Assembly: GCF_934643405.1 (NCBI RefSeq) | Contig: NZ_CAKUCL010000089.1 | Span: forward strand, 1 to 24,459 | Length of the DNA: 24,459 nucleotides | Origin: an uncultured Actinoplanes sp. | GTDB taxonomy: Bacteria; Actinomycetota; Actinomycetes; Mycobacteriales; Micromonosporaceae | Reading direction: 5' to 3' | In this document: positions 9,232-17,209 of the stretch, piece by piece | How positions within the stretch are numbered: the stretch's first letter is position 1 | How the letters are laid out: each line of letters opens with the position of its first letter | Position numbers and translations under genes: made by a program | The notes under the pieces: generated by a model | Told to the model about the DNA's origin: nothing | The model's database searches: none | Seen by the model: the letters and a program-made list of their open reading frames with translations, nothing else

Positions 9232-9731
9232 GACTGCTGCGCCGGGCCGGTGGTCCGCAGGGATCGCCGCGACGGCGGCCAGACGAAGGCGGCGTCCTCG
9301 ACACACTTGATGAGCTCGGCGACCGCCTCGGTCTGGCCGATCTGATGCAGCCCGGCACGGATCTCCAGCGTCTGCAGCTGGGCCCGGACGGTCTGTGCCG
9401 CCGCGACATGCTCGTCGAGACCGTGCGACTTCAGCAACTGGGTGGCGATCGTGCTGGCGAGCGAACACGTCGCGGCGGCGGCGCACAACAGCTGCCACGC
9501 CGGCGCCGACAGGCCGAAGACGCTGGTCAGCCAGTCGGCGAAGGACCGGCCGCCGAAGGCGGGCGCCGCGGTCAGGAAGGTGGCGAGGGCGCCGGCGATC
9601 AGGGTGACGTTGACCAGCAGGCGCCGGCGCGAACAGGCGGAGAGCACATAGGCGTCGGCGCGTTCCCGCAGATCGCGGATGGTGGCCAGCAGGTCGGCGG
9701 GGGCGCCGGAAACGATGCTGAGGTTCGTCAT
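9228..9731 (-). CDS. Small membrane protein with two transmembrane helices (possible SLATT-like architecture)
   Basis: A 167-residue protein not matched with confidence to a named family. It begins with an amphipathic helix containing RDLRERADAYVLSACSRRR, then a hydrophobic helix at about residues 38-60 (LLVNVTLIAGALATFLTAA), a short loop, a second helix at about 77-100 (AWQLLCAAAATCSLASTIA), then a charged helical tail of about 45 residues and a disordered end. Two TM helices flanked by cytoplasmic helices resemble SLATT-type 2TM effectors, but the partner domains of those systems are not nearby, so this is only a structural analogy. The ATG at 9731 lacks a Shine-Dalgarno and lies 11 nt after the stop of an upstream 24-codon ORF, so it probably depends on translational coupling. 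Its TAG stop shares the CTAG at 9228-9231 with the convergent oxidoreductase stop. Confidence 0.7.
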   Translation of the reverse strand: MTNLSIVSGAPADLLATIRDLRERADAYVLSACSRRRLLVNVTLIAGALATFLTAAPAFGGRSFADWLTSVFGLSAPAWQLLCAAAATCSLASTIATQLLKSHGLDEHVAAAQTVRAQLQTLEIRAGLHQIGQTEAVAELIKCVEDAAFVWPPSRRSLRTTGPAQQS

Positions 9732-9742
9732 CGGATGCCCGG

Positions 9743-9817
9743 TCAAGGTCGGCGGTGGCGGTGGTCGGCCCGGCCGCCTCCGATGTAGGGAACCGTGGAG
9801 ATCGCCGAGATGTCCAT
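9743..9817 (-). CDS. 24-residue leader peptide or small protein upstream of the 2TM gene
   Basis: A short ORF with a better ribosome site than the gene it precedes: AAGGAG, 6 nt, then ATG at 9817. The peptide starts MDISAISTVPYIGGG and ends in a His/Arg-rich tail (RADHRHRRP) before TGA at 9743-9745. It is in a different frame from the 2TM gene, which starts 11 nt after its stop. It could be a translational-coupling leader, an attenuator peptide, a toxin-like or signalling small protein, or a RiPP-like precursor; no modifying enzyme is nearby, so the last is weak. I do not recognise a family. Confidence 0.5.
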   Translation of the reverse strand: MDISAISTVPYIGGGRADHRHRRP

Positions 9818-9823
9818 GATCTG

Positions 9824-9829
9824 CTCCTT
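9824..9829 (-). promoter_or_regulatory. Strong ribosome binding site of the leader peptide
   Basis: AAGGAG on the minus strand, 6 nt from the ATG at 9817. It is the only good Shine-Dalgarno in front of the leader peptide/2TM pair, which is the main reason to believe the small ORF is translated. Confidence 0.65.
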
Positions 9830-9844
9830 CCCTGCTGCCCGGTT

Positions 9845-10016
9845 CCTCGCCGACCGGCGAGGTCTGGTCGTGCACACCGACAGTGCGCCGCCCGGCCGCT
9901 CGGACGCATGAGTCCGGCGTCCCGTCCGGACCGGGCGGCGCACCCGGCAGACTCGTCCCGGTCGTCCGCAGACGGGGGACGACGGTCCCGGCCGGACCGG
10001 GATGATCACCCGGTCC
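9845..10016. promoter_or_regulatory. Hairpin-dense divergent intergenic region
   Basis: The space between the leader peptide (-) and the second histidine kinase (+) contains four perfect inverted repeats in 172 bp. They are CCTCGCC/GGCGAGG with a 4-nt loop (9845-9862); GTGCGCCGCCCGG/CCGGGCGGCGCAC with a 35-nt loop (9883-9943) that itself holds a 6-bp GGACGC/GCGTCC stem; GTCGTCC/GGACGAC with a 9-nt loop (9961-9983); and GGACCGGG/CCCGGTCC with the 7-nt loop ATGATCA (9994-10016). Some chance pairing is expected at this GC content, but a 13-bp perfect arm pair and the density are unusual. They could form a structured 5' leader, attenuators or operators. No clear -10/-35 pair is visible for either gene. 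Confidence 0.55.
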
Positions 10017-10069
10017 AACCAGGACATTCACACTGGAGAACCGCGCTCGCGGGAGCACAGACTGTCGGC

Positions 10070-12142
10070 ATGAGGTTCGCCCGGTTCGGTGCGGCAGCCG
10101 CAGCGACGTCGTCGGTCGTCGTGGTCGCCGTCGCGTGGCGGAAGATCTCCCGGCCCAGCGAGGAGACGTGGTTCTTCGCGCCGGAGCCGTTCACCGGGCC
10201 GGCCTTCGTCCTGGCCTGCGGTGTGCTGGCCCTCGTCTGGGCGATCACCGGCGCGATCCTTGCCGCGGTGCGGCCACGCAACGCGGTCGGCTGGCTGGTT
10301 CTCGGGGTGGGCGTGTCCCAGGCATCGGCGGTGTGCATCACCGCCTACAGCGGTTACGGCCTGCTGGGCAGCTCGCCGTCGTGGGGTGCCTACTTCGGAC
10401 CGGCGCTGTACCTGCCGGGCTGGCTGATACCACCCACCCTGCTGCTCGCCCTCTATCCGGACGGCCGGCTGCCGGGCGCGTGGTGGCGCTGGCCGGTCGG
10501 CACGGCAACCCTGTCGATCGTCGTCCTCATGCTGTGCATCCCGTTCCCCGTCGTCGACCCGGTCGCGGCGTCGGGCTGGGGAATGGTGCCGCGGTTCCCG
10601 CAACGGCTGGCCGACGTCCTCGTCCCCGGTCCGCGCGTCTACGACCTGGGCGTCTTCCTGTCGACCGACCTGGATGCCAGGATTCCCGCCCTGCCCGCCG
10701 CGTGGGCACAGTGGAGCCGGATCAGCTCCTGGACGTTCGCGCCGCTGCTGGTGATCTCGATGATCACCATATGGATCGGCACCGTCCTGCGGCTCGTCCG
10801 CGCGCAGTTCCCCCGCCGTCAGCAGCTGGCCCTGTTGATCTGCGTGGTGATGCCGTTCCTCGCGGCGTCGTTCTTCGTCTCGGCCACCTTCGCCAACGTG
10901 CTGATGCTGTTGCCGCTGCTGCTCGTCCCGATCGCCGTGGCGGTCGGTGTCCTTCGCTACCGCTTGTTCGGCATCGAGACCGTGCTGCGGCGCGGCCTCG
11001 TCTACGGCATGTACACCTCGGTCGTCGTGGCCGCCTATCTCGGGGTCACGGCCGCGGCCGGGGCGGTGGTCGGTGCCGCGCTGGACAGCCGGCCGCTGCC
11101 CGGCGTGATCGCTGCGACGGCTGTGGCGCTCGCGCTCGCACCGGCCCGCGACCGGCTTCAACGCGCCGTCGACCGCCTGCTGTACGGCCAGCGCCGCGAC
11201 CCGATCCAGGCGCTGACCTCGCTGGGTGAACGGGTCACCGGGACCGGCCAGGGTGACCTGCTGGTCGCGGCTCTCAGCAGCGTCGCGGCCGCGGTGCACG
11301 CGCCGGGCGTCAGCCTGATCGGCCCCGACGGCCGCCGGTTGGCCGGGATCGGCGCCGACGACGATGCCGTTCCCACCACCGACCTGCCCCTGCGGTTCGG
11401 CGGCACGGCGCTCGGTGAGGTGCGCGTTCTTCCCCGCCGGCCGGGCGAGGTCTACACCCCCGCGGACGTGCGACTGCTCGCCGTGCTGGCCCTGCAGGTC
11501 GCCGTGGTGGTCCGGGCCTACCAGCTCGCCGAGCAGCTGGAAGCCGAACGCGACCGGGTGGTCACCGCGGCCGAGGCGGAACGTGACCGGCTCCGCGCCG
11601 ACATGCACGACGGCCTCGGCCCGTCGCTCTCCGGCATCGGCCTGGGGCTGGAGGCGCTGGCCGACATCGAGCAGAGCCCGCTGCTGCGCCGCATCCAGGA
11701 CGAGGTGGCCGTCGCGCTGGCCGAGGTCCGTCGCATCCTCGACGACCTGCGCCCGGCCGCGCTGGACACCATGACACTGCCCGAGGCCATTCGCCGGCAC
11801 GCCGCCACGGTCTCGTCGAAGGTGCCGGTGTCGCTGACCGCGTCCGCCCTGCCCAGCCTGCCGACCGAGGTCGAGAACGCCGCCTACCGCATCACCAGCG
11901 AGGCGCTCACCAACGTCGCCCGGCACGCCAACGCCCGTCGCGTCCGGGTGAGCGTCACCGCACCCGACGGCGCCCTGCGCATCGTGGTCGCCGACGACGG
12001 CCACGGCACCCGTTCCGCCGTTGCGGGAATCGGGCTGACCTCCATGCGCCGGCGCGCCGAGAGCCTGGGCGGCCGCCTGGAGATCAGCTCGGGCAGCACC
12101 GGCACCACCATCACCGCCACCCTGCCGCTGGAGCCGTCATGA
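10070..12142 (+). CDS. Polytopic sensor histidine kinase, NarL family (HisKA_3)
   Basis: A 690-residue kinase. The N-terminal 380 residues contain about nine to ten hydrophobic helices, far more than in a simple sensor. One connecting segment, RYRLFGIETVLRRGLVYG ... LQRAVDRLLYGQRRDP, is typical of a large actinobacterial kinase family. Residues about 390-490 look like a GAF-like module preceding a coiled helix. The HisKA_3 box is AEAERDRLRADMHDGLGPSL with phospho-acceptor His513 (codon 11606-11608). The ATPase domain has the N-box YRITSEALTNVARHAN, the D-box VADDGHGT and the G-box GIGLTSMRRRAESLGG. The ATG at 10070 is the first credible start; GGGAG lies rather far upstream (14 nt). Its stop overlaps the response regulator start (ATGA, 12139-12142). 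Confidence 0.92.
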   Translation: MRFARFGAAAAATSSVVVVAVAWRKISRPSEETWFFAPEPFTGPAFVLACGVLALVWAITGAILAAVRPRNAVGWLVLGVGVSQASAVCITAYSGYGLLGSSPSWGAYFGPALYLPGWLIPPTLLLALYPDGRLPGAWWRWPVGTATLSIVVLMLCIPFPVVDPVAASGWGMVPRFPQRLADVLVPGPRVYDLGVFLSTDLDARIPALPAAWAQWSRISSWTFAPLLVISMITIWIGTVLRLVRAQFPRRQQLALLICVVMPFLAASFFVSATFANVLMLLPLLLVPIAVAVGVLRYRLFGIETVLRRGLVYGMYTSVVVAAYLGVTAAAGAVVGAALDSRPLPGVIAATAVALALAPARDRLQRAVDRLLYGQRRDPIQALTSLGERVTGTGQGDLLVAALSSVAAAVHAPGVSLIGPDGRRLAGIGADDDAVPTTDLPLRFGGTALGEVRVLPRRPGEVYTPADVRLLAVLALQVAVVVRAYQLAEQLEAERDRVVTAAEAERDRLRADMHDGLGPSLSGIGLGLEALADIEQSPLLRRIQDEVAVALAEVRRILDDLRPAALDTMTLPEAIRRHAATVSSKVPVSLTASALPSLPTEVENAAYRITSEALTNVARHANARRVRVSVTAPDGALRIVVADDGHGTRSAVAGIGLTSMRRRAESLGGRLEISSGSTGTTITATLPLEPS

Positions 12143-12795
12143 CCAGTCCCGTCCGGGTCGTCCTCGCCGACGACCATCCGATGTTCCGCTACGGCCTCAT
12201 CTCCGCCATCGCGGCCAACCCGGAGCTTGAGATCCTCGGCGAGGCGGCCGACGGCCGGGAGCTGCTGAGGCTGGTCGACGACACCGAACCCGACGTCGTC
12301 GTCACCGATCTGACGATGCCGGACATGGACGGCGCCACGGCCACCCGCGCGATACTCGCCGGCCACCCGGGCATCAGCGTTCTCGTCCTGACCATGCACG
12401 ACGAGAACCAGGCGCTGATCGGGGCGCTGCGGGCCGGCGCCCGGGGCTATCTGCTCAAGGGCGCCGACCGGACCGAGATCACCCGGGCGATCCTTGCGGT
12501 GGCGGCGGGCGAGTCCGTGTACGGCACCGGTGTGGCCCACCGCATCAGCGACTTCTTCATCGGCGCGGATCAGGACCGGGCGGCGACGGTCTTCCCCGAG
12601 CTGACCGACCGGGAACGGCAGGTGCTCAAGCTCGTGGCGGCCGGGTGCGGCAACCACGACATCGCCCACCGGCTCGCCCTGTCCGAGAAGACCGTCCGTA
12701 ACCACGTCTCGGCGATCCTGTTCAAGTTGCGCGTCGGTGACCGCGCCGCCGCGGTGGCGAAGGCCCGCGATGCCGGCCTCGGTGAACCACGGTGA
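12139..12795 (+). CDS. Response regulator, NarL/LuxR family
   Basis: A 218-residue regulator. The receiver domain has D11-D12 (VVLADDHPMF), phospho-acceptor Asp57 (VVVTDLTMPDMDG), the Thr of VLTMHDEN and Lys107 (YLLKGAD). The C-terminal LuxR helix-turn-helix shows LTDRERQVLKLVAAGCGNHDIAHRL (split here only for description) and KTVRNHVSAILFKLRVGDRAAA. It is the cognate partner of the overlapping polytopic kinase. Its own stop overlaps the GTG of a solute-binding lipoprotein (GTGA, 12792-12795), making a three-gene translationally coupled unit. A likely target is this operon or an amino-acid transporter elsewhere (inference). Confidence 0.94.
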   Translation: MTSPVRVVLADDHPMFRYGLISAIAANPELEILGEAADGRELLRLVDDTEPDVVVTDLTMPDMDGATATRAILAGHPGISVLVLTMHDENQALIGALRAGARGYLLKGADRTEITRAILAVAAGESVYGTGVAHRISDFFIGADQDRAATVFPELTDRERQVLKLVAAGCGNHDIAHRLALSEKTVRNHVSAILFKLRVGDRAAAVAKARDAGLGEPR

Positions 12796-13634
12796 AACGC
12801 CTCGCCCTGGCCGTCGCCGTCGGCGTTCTGCTGGCCGTCACGGCATGCGATCGTCCGCAGTCGCAGACCTTCGCCGCCGGCAGCACCATGCAGCGGCTCC
12901 AGCAGATCGGGACGATCCGCATCGGAGTGAAGTCCGACCAGCCGAGCCTGGGGTTCCTGAATCCGGCGACCAACCACTACGAGGGCTTCGACGTCGAGAT
13001 CGCCACGATCGTGGCCGCCGAGCTGGGCTTGAGCCGTAAGCAGATCACGTTCGTCACCACGACGTCCGCGGTCCGCGAGAAGTACCTCGTCCAGGACCGG
13101 GTCGACATCGTCGTCGCGTCCTACTCGATGAACGACCGGCGGCGCACGATCGTCGGTCAGGCCGGCCCGTACTTCCGAACCGGCCAGCAGCTGCTGGTGC
13201 GGCGCGCCGACAAGAACGTCATCACCGGGCCGGAACGGATCGGCAAGGGACGGGTCTGCTCGGTCCAGGGCTCCACGTCGATCGAGAAGTGGCAGCAGCT
13301 GTACGGCACCGCACCGGTGTCGGAGGCCACCTACACCCGGTGCGTCCAGCGCCTGCTGACCCGGTCGGTGGACGGCGTGACCACCGACGGCGTCGTGCTG
13401 CTCGGCTACGTCGCCCAGCTGCCGACGAAACTGGCCGTGGTCGGGCCCGAGTTCTCCGAGGACGCGTACGGGATCGGCTATCGCAAGGGAGACCGCCCGT
13501 TCTGCGAGTTTCTCAACGGCGTGATCACAAGGGCCGAGCAGGACGGACGCTGGAACAGGGCCTTCGAGGCGACGCTGGGCCGAGCCGGGGTCGCCGCCCC
13601 GGCCAGGCCGCCGTTGGAACCGTGCCGGGACTAG
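12792..13634 (+). CDS. Amino-acid-type ABC solute-binding lipoprotein (GluB-like), orphan
   Basis: A 280-residue extracytoplasmic binding protein of the SBP_bac_3 family. A lipoprotein signal peptide ends in the lipobox AVTAC with Cys19 as the lipidated residue. The body starts with the family pattern IGTIRIGVKSDQPSLGFLNP, then YEGFDVEIATIVAAELG and KYLVQDRVDIVVASYSMNDRR, as in glutamate-binding GluB proteins. The GTG start overlaps the response regulator stop. No permease or ATPase gene lies on either side (the next gene is convergent), so the protein either serves a distant transporter or acts as ligand sensor for the kinase. Four Cys besides the lipid-anchor (in GRVCSVQGS, YTRCVQRL, PFCEFL and EPCRD) could form disulfides outside the cell. 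Confidence 0.9.
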   Translation: MKRLALAVAVGVLLAVTACDRPQSQTFAAGSTMQRLQQIGTIRIGVKSDQPSLGFLNPATNHYEGFDVEIATIVAAELGLSRKQITFVTTTSAVREKYLVQDRVDIVVASYSMNDRRRTIVGQAGPYFRTGQQLLVRRADKNVITGPERIGKGRVCSVQGSTSIEKWQQLYGTAPVSEATYTRCVQRLLTRSVDGVTTDGVVLLGYVAQLPTKLAVVGPEFSEDAYGIGYRKGDRPFCEFLNGVITRAEQDGRWNRAFEATLGRAGVAAPARPPLEPCRD

Positions 13635-13713
13635 GTTCCGTCTCCCGGCTCACGACGGTCGGGTACGGCGCGGTTGTCGGCGACCGGGTCGAACGCGGGT
13701 GGCCGCTCGCCGC

Positions 13714-13734
13714 GCCGGCAACAACGATGCCGGC
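13714..13734. terminator. Candidate bidirectional terminator between convergent operons
   Basis: GCCGGCA and TGCCGGC form a 7-bp stem with a 7-nt loop (ACAACGA) in the 177-bp space between the binding-protein gene (+) and ngcG (-). There is no U-tract. Nothing else is seen in this interval. Confidence 0.5.
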
Positions 13735-13811
13735 ACAGCCCATGCCTCGTTCCTCGGATCACCACGCGCCCGGCCACGATGATCTGAGAGACAGAACCTC
13801 GGGGCGGTCGC

Positions 13812-14747
13812 TCACTTCACGGCGCCGGCCGTCAGACCCGCCTGGATCTGCCGCTGGAAAACGGCGTACACAATGATCATCGGGAGGATCGAGAGGGTGA
13901 GCGCCGCGAAAAGCGTGCTCCACTCGGCGTGATAGCCGGCCGACGTGCTGATGTTCGCGATGCCCTGGGTGAGCACCCACTTCTTGTCCGCGCCCGCGCC
14001 CTGCATGATCGCCACCGGCAGCAGGTACTGGTTCCACTGGCCGACGATGTTGAAGATCGTGATGCTGATCAGGCCGGAGCGGGCCATCGGCACCATGATC
14101 TGGAAGAACTTGCGGGTGTGCGAGGCGCCGTCCATGGTGGCGGCCTCGTCGATCTCGTGCGGCAGCGTCTTGAAGAACGCGGTCAGGAAGAAGACCGTGA
14201 ACGGCAGCGAGTAGGCGATGTAGACCAGGATCAGGCCGGTGAAGGTGTTGATCAGCCCGAAGCCCTTGAGGATGAAGAACAGCGGCACCAGCGCCATGAA
14301 CGTCGGGAACGCCAGACCCGAGACGAACATGTAATAGATGAACCGGTTGCCGAAGAACTTGTAGCGCGCCAGCACGTAGGCGGCCATCGAGCCGAACAAC
14401 ATCGTGCCCGCGGTGCTCAGGGCGACCACGAAGACGCTGTTCAGGAAGTACTGGCCGACGTGCGCGGTCTGCCACGCGTTCACGTACGTCTCGAACGAGA
14501 AGGCCTTGGGCAAGGCGAACGGCTCGCCCAGGAAGATCTCGGTGTTGTTCTTGAAGGACGCCAGCACCACCCAGATCAGCGGGCCGGCGGTGGCCAGCGC
14601 CCAGACCACCAGGGCGATGTGTGCCAGCCCGGTGAACGCGTTGACCTCGCGCTTCTTGTCAGGCCTGCGACCGGCGTGCCGGGCCGGCTGAGCGGGGGCC
14701 CCGACCGGGAGGGCGTCGGTGCCGGGGGTGCTGGTGAGGTTGGACAT
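13812..14747 (-). CDS. ngcG: Carbohydrate ABC transporter permease, NgcG/MalG type
   Basis: A 311-residue inner-membrane permease of the binding-protein-dependent type. After a cytoplasmic Pro/Arg-rich tail of about 35 residues there are six predicted TM helices. The conserved EAA loop, EIDEAATMDGASHTRKFFQI followed by MVP, lies near residue 210 and is where the ATPase docks. The C-terminus QRQIQAGLTAGAVK is the usual MalG ending. It pairs with the upstream ngcF (14 nt gap) and ngcE. The ATG at 14747 is preferred because the longer open frame upstream lies wholly inside ngcF. No ATPase follows; such importers in actinomycetes generally share a multiplex ATPase (MsiK type) encoded elsewhere. 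Confidence 0.88.
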   Translation of the reverse strand: MSNLTSTPGTDALPVGAPAQPARHAGRRPDKKREVNAFTGLAHIALVVWALATAGPLIWVVLASFKNNTEIFLGEPFALPKAFSFETYVNAWQTAHVGQYFLNSVFVVALSTAGTMLFGSMAAYVLARYKFFGNRFIYYMFVSGLAFPTFMALVPLFFILKGFGLINTFTGLILVYIAYSLPFTVFFLTAFFKTLPHEIDEAATMDGASHTRKFFQIMVPMARSGLISITIFNIVGQWNQYLLPVAIMQGAGADKKWVLTQGIANISTSAGYHAEWSTLFAALTLSILPMIIVYAVFQRQIQAGLTAGAVK

Positions 14748-14761
14748 CTCGCGCCTCGCGG

Positions 14762-15661
14762 TCAGACGGCTTCGCGACGGGTGACCCGCAGGGTCAGAGC
14801 CGCGAAGGTCAGGGTCAGGAAGAAGAGGACCACGCCGAGAGCGGAGGCGTAGCCGGCCTGCGAGTACTCGAAGGCGTTGCGGTAGATCATCATGCTCAGC
14901 ACCGAGGTCGCGCCGTCCGGGCCGCCACGGTCCACGGTCATGATGTTGATCAGGGCGAAGCAGTCGAAGGCCGCGATGCCGAGGTAGACCCAGCCGACCT
15001 GGATGGTGTTCCAGAGCAGCGGAATGGTGATCCGCCAGAACAGGACGAACCGGCTCGCGCCGTCCAGCGCGGCGGCCTCGTAGATCTCGGTGGAGATCGA
15101 TCCCATGCCCGCCGAAAAGAGCACCACGTAGAAGCCGATCGCCTGCCACACCAGCACGGCGAGGACGCAGGCGAGCGCCCAGCGGCTGTCCGCGAGGAAC
15201 AGCCACGGTTTCCAGGACTCGGGGAACAGGCCGTTGAGCATGCCGCTCTTGTCCGGGCCGAACACCCGGCCGAAGATCACCGCGACGATCGCCAGCGCCA
15301 GCAGCTGCGGGAAGAAGAAGATCACCCGATAGAACTTGGAGCCCCAGACACCGCGGGTGACACCACCCCGGTGTCCGCCTCCCACGTTGAGGAGGAAGGC
15401 GAACACCAGGGCGATGACGATCGTGATGACCGGCAGGAGGAGCAGGACGAACAGGTTGTGCCGCAACGACCGCCAGAACAGCGGGTCGTGCCACAGCTTC
15501 ACGAAGTTGTCGAAGCCGATGTAGTCCATCGGGCCGATGCCCGACCAGCTGTAGAGCGACAGCTTGAACGTCTGGACGTACGCCGCGACGACGAAGACGG
15601 CGTAAAGCACCACCGGCACGGCAAGGAAGCCGATGATGAAGGGATACTTGCCGTGCCGCAT
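14762..15661 (-). CDS. ngcF: Carbohydrate ABC transporter permease, NgcF/MalF type
   Basis: A 299-residue inner-membrane permease with six predicted TM helices beginning with YPFIIGFLAVPVVLYAVFVV. The EAA loop reads EIYEAAALDGASRFVLFWRI followed by TIP, the ATPase docking site. Between TM segments 2 and 3 there is a Gly/His/Arg-rich insert (VGGGHRGGVTRGVWGSK) that is somewhat longer than usual. The ATG at 15661 gives MRHGKYPF, a typical start directly before the first helix, and lies 19 nt after the ngcE stop; earlier in-frame codons fall inside ngcE. It forms the membrane channel with ngcG. Confidence 0.88.
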   Translation of the reverse strand: MRHGKYPFIIGFLAVPVVLYAVFVVAAYVQTFKLSLYSWSGIGPMDYIGFDNFVKLWHDPLFWRSLRHNLFVLLLLPVITIVIALVFAFLLNVGGGHRGGVTRGVWGSKFYRVIFFFPQLLALAIVAVIFGRVFGPDKSGMLNGLFPESWKPWLFLADSRWALACVLAVLVWQAIGFYVVLFSAGMGSISTEIYEAAALDGASRFVLFWRITIPLLWNTIQVGWVYLGIAAFDCFALINIMTVDRGGPDGATSVLSMMIYRNAFEYSQAGYASALGVVLFFLTLTFAALTLRVTRREAV

Positions 15662-15680
15662 GGTGCCCTGCCCCTTTGAA

Positions 15681-17135
15681 TCAGCTACGGGTGAACTTGG
15701 TGATGGACGAGTCCTTGGCGACGGCCTGGGATGCGGCCTCCATGCGGTCGCAGAACTTCTTGGCGTCGCCACCCTTGAACATGAGGTCGTTGACGGCCGA
15801 GCGGGACTCGTCGTCGAGCTTCTTGTACCAGGTGTCGAACAGGTAACCCATGAAGACGTCCTTGCCGGCCTTGCTGAGCATGTCGTTCGCGCTGGTCAGG
15901 CCGGGCGAGATCGTCTGGCCGTCGGCCGCTCCCGCCACCACCGTAAGCGACTTGGTGAGCTTGGTGAAGCCCAGCGCCGCCTCCTTGGAGAGCATGGTGC
16001 GCAGGTACTCCTTGCCGCCCTGCGGGTTCTTGCCCTTGGCCGCCGCGAAGTAGATCTCGCCGGCCGCCGCATTGATGGCGGTCGCCGGGAGCTGGTCCGA
16101 GGTGGTCACGCTCGGGTACGCGGCAACGGCGTACTCGAAGGTGGGCGGGGTGTCCTTGGCCTGCTCGTTCTCCAGCCAGGAACCGCACGGGTAGATCGCC
16201 AGCTTGTCCTGGTCCTGCTGCAGCTGGACCTCGGTGTGCTTGAGGCCGAGGTAGGTCTTGTTGATGTACTTGTTGCCGACCTCGCCCCAGGCCTGCGCGG
16301 CCTGCATGATGGCGGGGGCCTGCCAGGCACCCGGCTTGAGGTTGTCGATGTCCTTGAGGACCTGCTCGGTGCCGATCTTGCCGGCGCTGGTGAGCAGGGC
16401 GCGGACCATGTAGTACGACGCGTTCGCGCCGGCGTAGCCGAACGGCGTGATGCCCTTCGCCTTGATCTTGTCGAGGAGGGCGGTGAACTCGGCCCACGTG
16501 GCCGGCATCGTCCAGCCGTTCTTCTCGAAGAGCTTCTTGTTGTACCAGAGGCCGAAGACCGTGTACGAGTAGTTGACCGCGTACGGCTTGCGGGTGCCGC
16601 CGGTGTCGTAGGTGCCCTGCTCCACGGCGCCCGGCACCAGCGTCTCGGCGACGGTCTTGCCGGGGATGTCGAACGACGGCGCCGCGAACAGGTCGGTGAG
16701 GTCGGCCGCCTGGCCCGCCTTGACCAGCGCGCCCATGTCCATCAGGTTCGAGCCCGAGTTGTTGATCATGTCGGGCGCGTCGCCCGCGTTGATACGCGGC
16801 TGGAGAACCGTCGAGATCTGCTCGGTGGCCGAGTAGGTGACCTTGGCGTCCGGCCACTTCTTGTTGAACAGCGGGGTGTCGACGTCGGTCGCGTACGCGG
16901 TGCCGAGACCACCGTTGAAGATGACGATCTCGACCGGCTTCTTCGGGTCGATGCCCAGCGGGTTGTCGGCCGACTTGGCGCCGCCACCCGAGTTCGAGGT
17001 GTCGGTGCTGTTGTCGTCGCTGCTCACACAGGCGCTGAGCATGCCGACGGCGGGAGTGGCGAGCAGGCCGACGGCGGCCGCGCGGCGCAGCAGGGTGCGA
17101 CGGTCGATCTCCGGCTTGCCGAATATCTCGGACAT
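15681..17135 (-). CDS. ngcE: N-acetylglucosamine/chitobiose-binding lipoprotein of an ABC importer
   Basis: A 484-residue extracytoplasmic sugar-binding protein. The N-terminus has a twin-arginine signal (Arg12-Arg13 in DRRTLLRRAA) and a lipobox LSAC with Cys36, so it is a Tat-exported lipoprotein. The mature protein shows features I associate with NgcE: VEIVIFNGGLGTAYA, QPRINAGDAPDMINNSGSN, an LVPGAVEQGTYDTGG segment, VFGLWYNKKLFEKNGWTMPATW, and KEYLRTMLSKEAALGFTKL. NgcE binds N-acetylglucosamine and N,N'-diacetylchitobiose in Streptomyces, feeding chitin breakdown products to the importer. The ATG at 17135 has AAGGAG 7 nt upstream; a TTG directly before it is less likely. Order regulator-ngcE-ngcF-ngcG suggests local control by the RpiR gene. 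Exact ligand is inferred from family. Confidence 0.9.
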   Translation of the reverse strand: MSEIFGKPEIDRRTLLRRAAAVGLLATPAVGMLSACVSSDDNSTDTSNSGGGAKSADNPLGIDPKKPVEIVIFNGGLGTAYATDVDTPLFNKKWPDAKVTYSATEQISTVLQPRINAGDAPDMINNSGSNLMDMGALVKAGQAADLTDLFAAPSFDIPGKTVAETLVPGAVEQGTYDTGGTRKPYAVNYSYTVFGLWYNKKLFEKNGWTMPATWAEFTALLDKIKAKGITPFGYAGANASYYMVRALLTSAGKIGTEQVLKDIDNLKPGAWQAPAIMQAAQAWGEVGNKYINKTYLGLKHTEVQLQQDQDKLAIYPCGSWLENEQAKDTPPTFEYAVAAYPSVTTSDQLPATAINAAAGEIYFAAAKGKNPQGGKEYLRTMLSKEAALGFTKLTKSLTVVAGAADGQTISPGLTSANDMLSKAGKDVFMGYLFDTWYKKLDDESRSAVNDLMFKGGDAKKFCDRMEAASQAVAKDSSITKFTRS

Positions 17136-17209
17136 CAAACTTCTCCTTGGTTTGAACGGGCGCCCGGAACGGCACCGCCGTCAGGCATGTCAAGGCGAGT
17201 CACACGACG

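Noticed and set aside
9228..9731. Assignment of the 2TM protein to a defence system
   Set aside because: The SLATT-like layout is only an architectural analogy; no SMODS, SLOG, TIR or nuclease partner is adjacent.
9743..9817. RiPP precursor interpretation of the 24-residue peptide
   Set aside because: No radical SAM, lanthionine synthetase, YcaO or protease gene lies within the window near it; leader-peptide or small-protein roles are simpler. Not excluded.
9732..10058. Longer N-terminus for the 2TM protein
   Set aside because: The upstream frame is Pro/Gly/Arg-rich noise running through the hairpin array, with no ribosome site in that frame; the strong AAGGAG serves the leader peptide in another frame.
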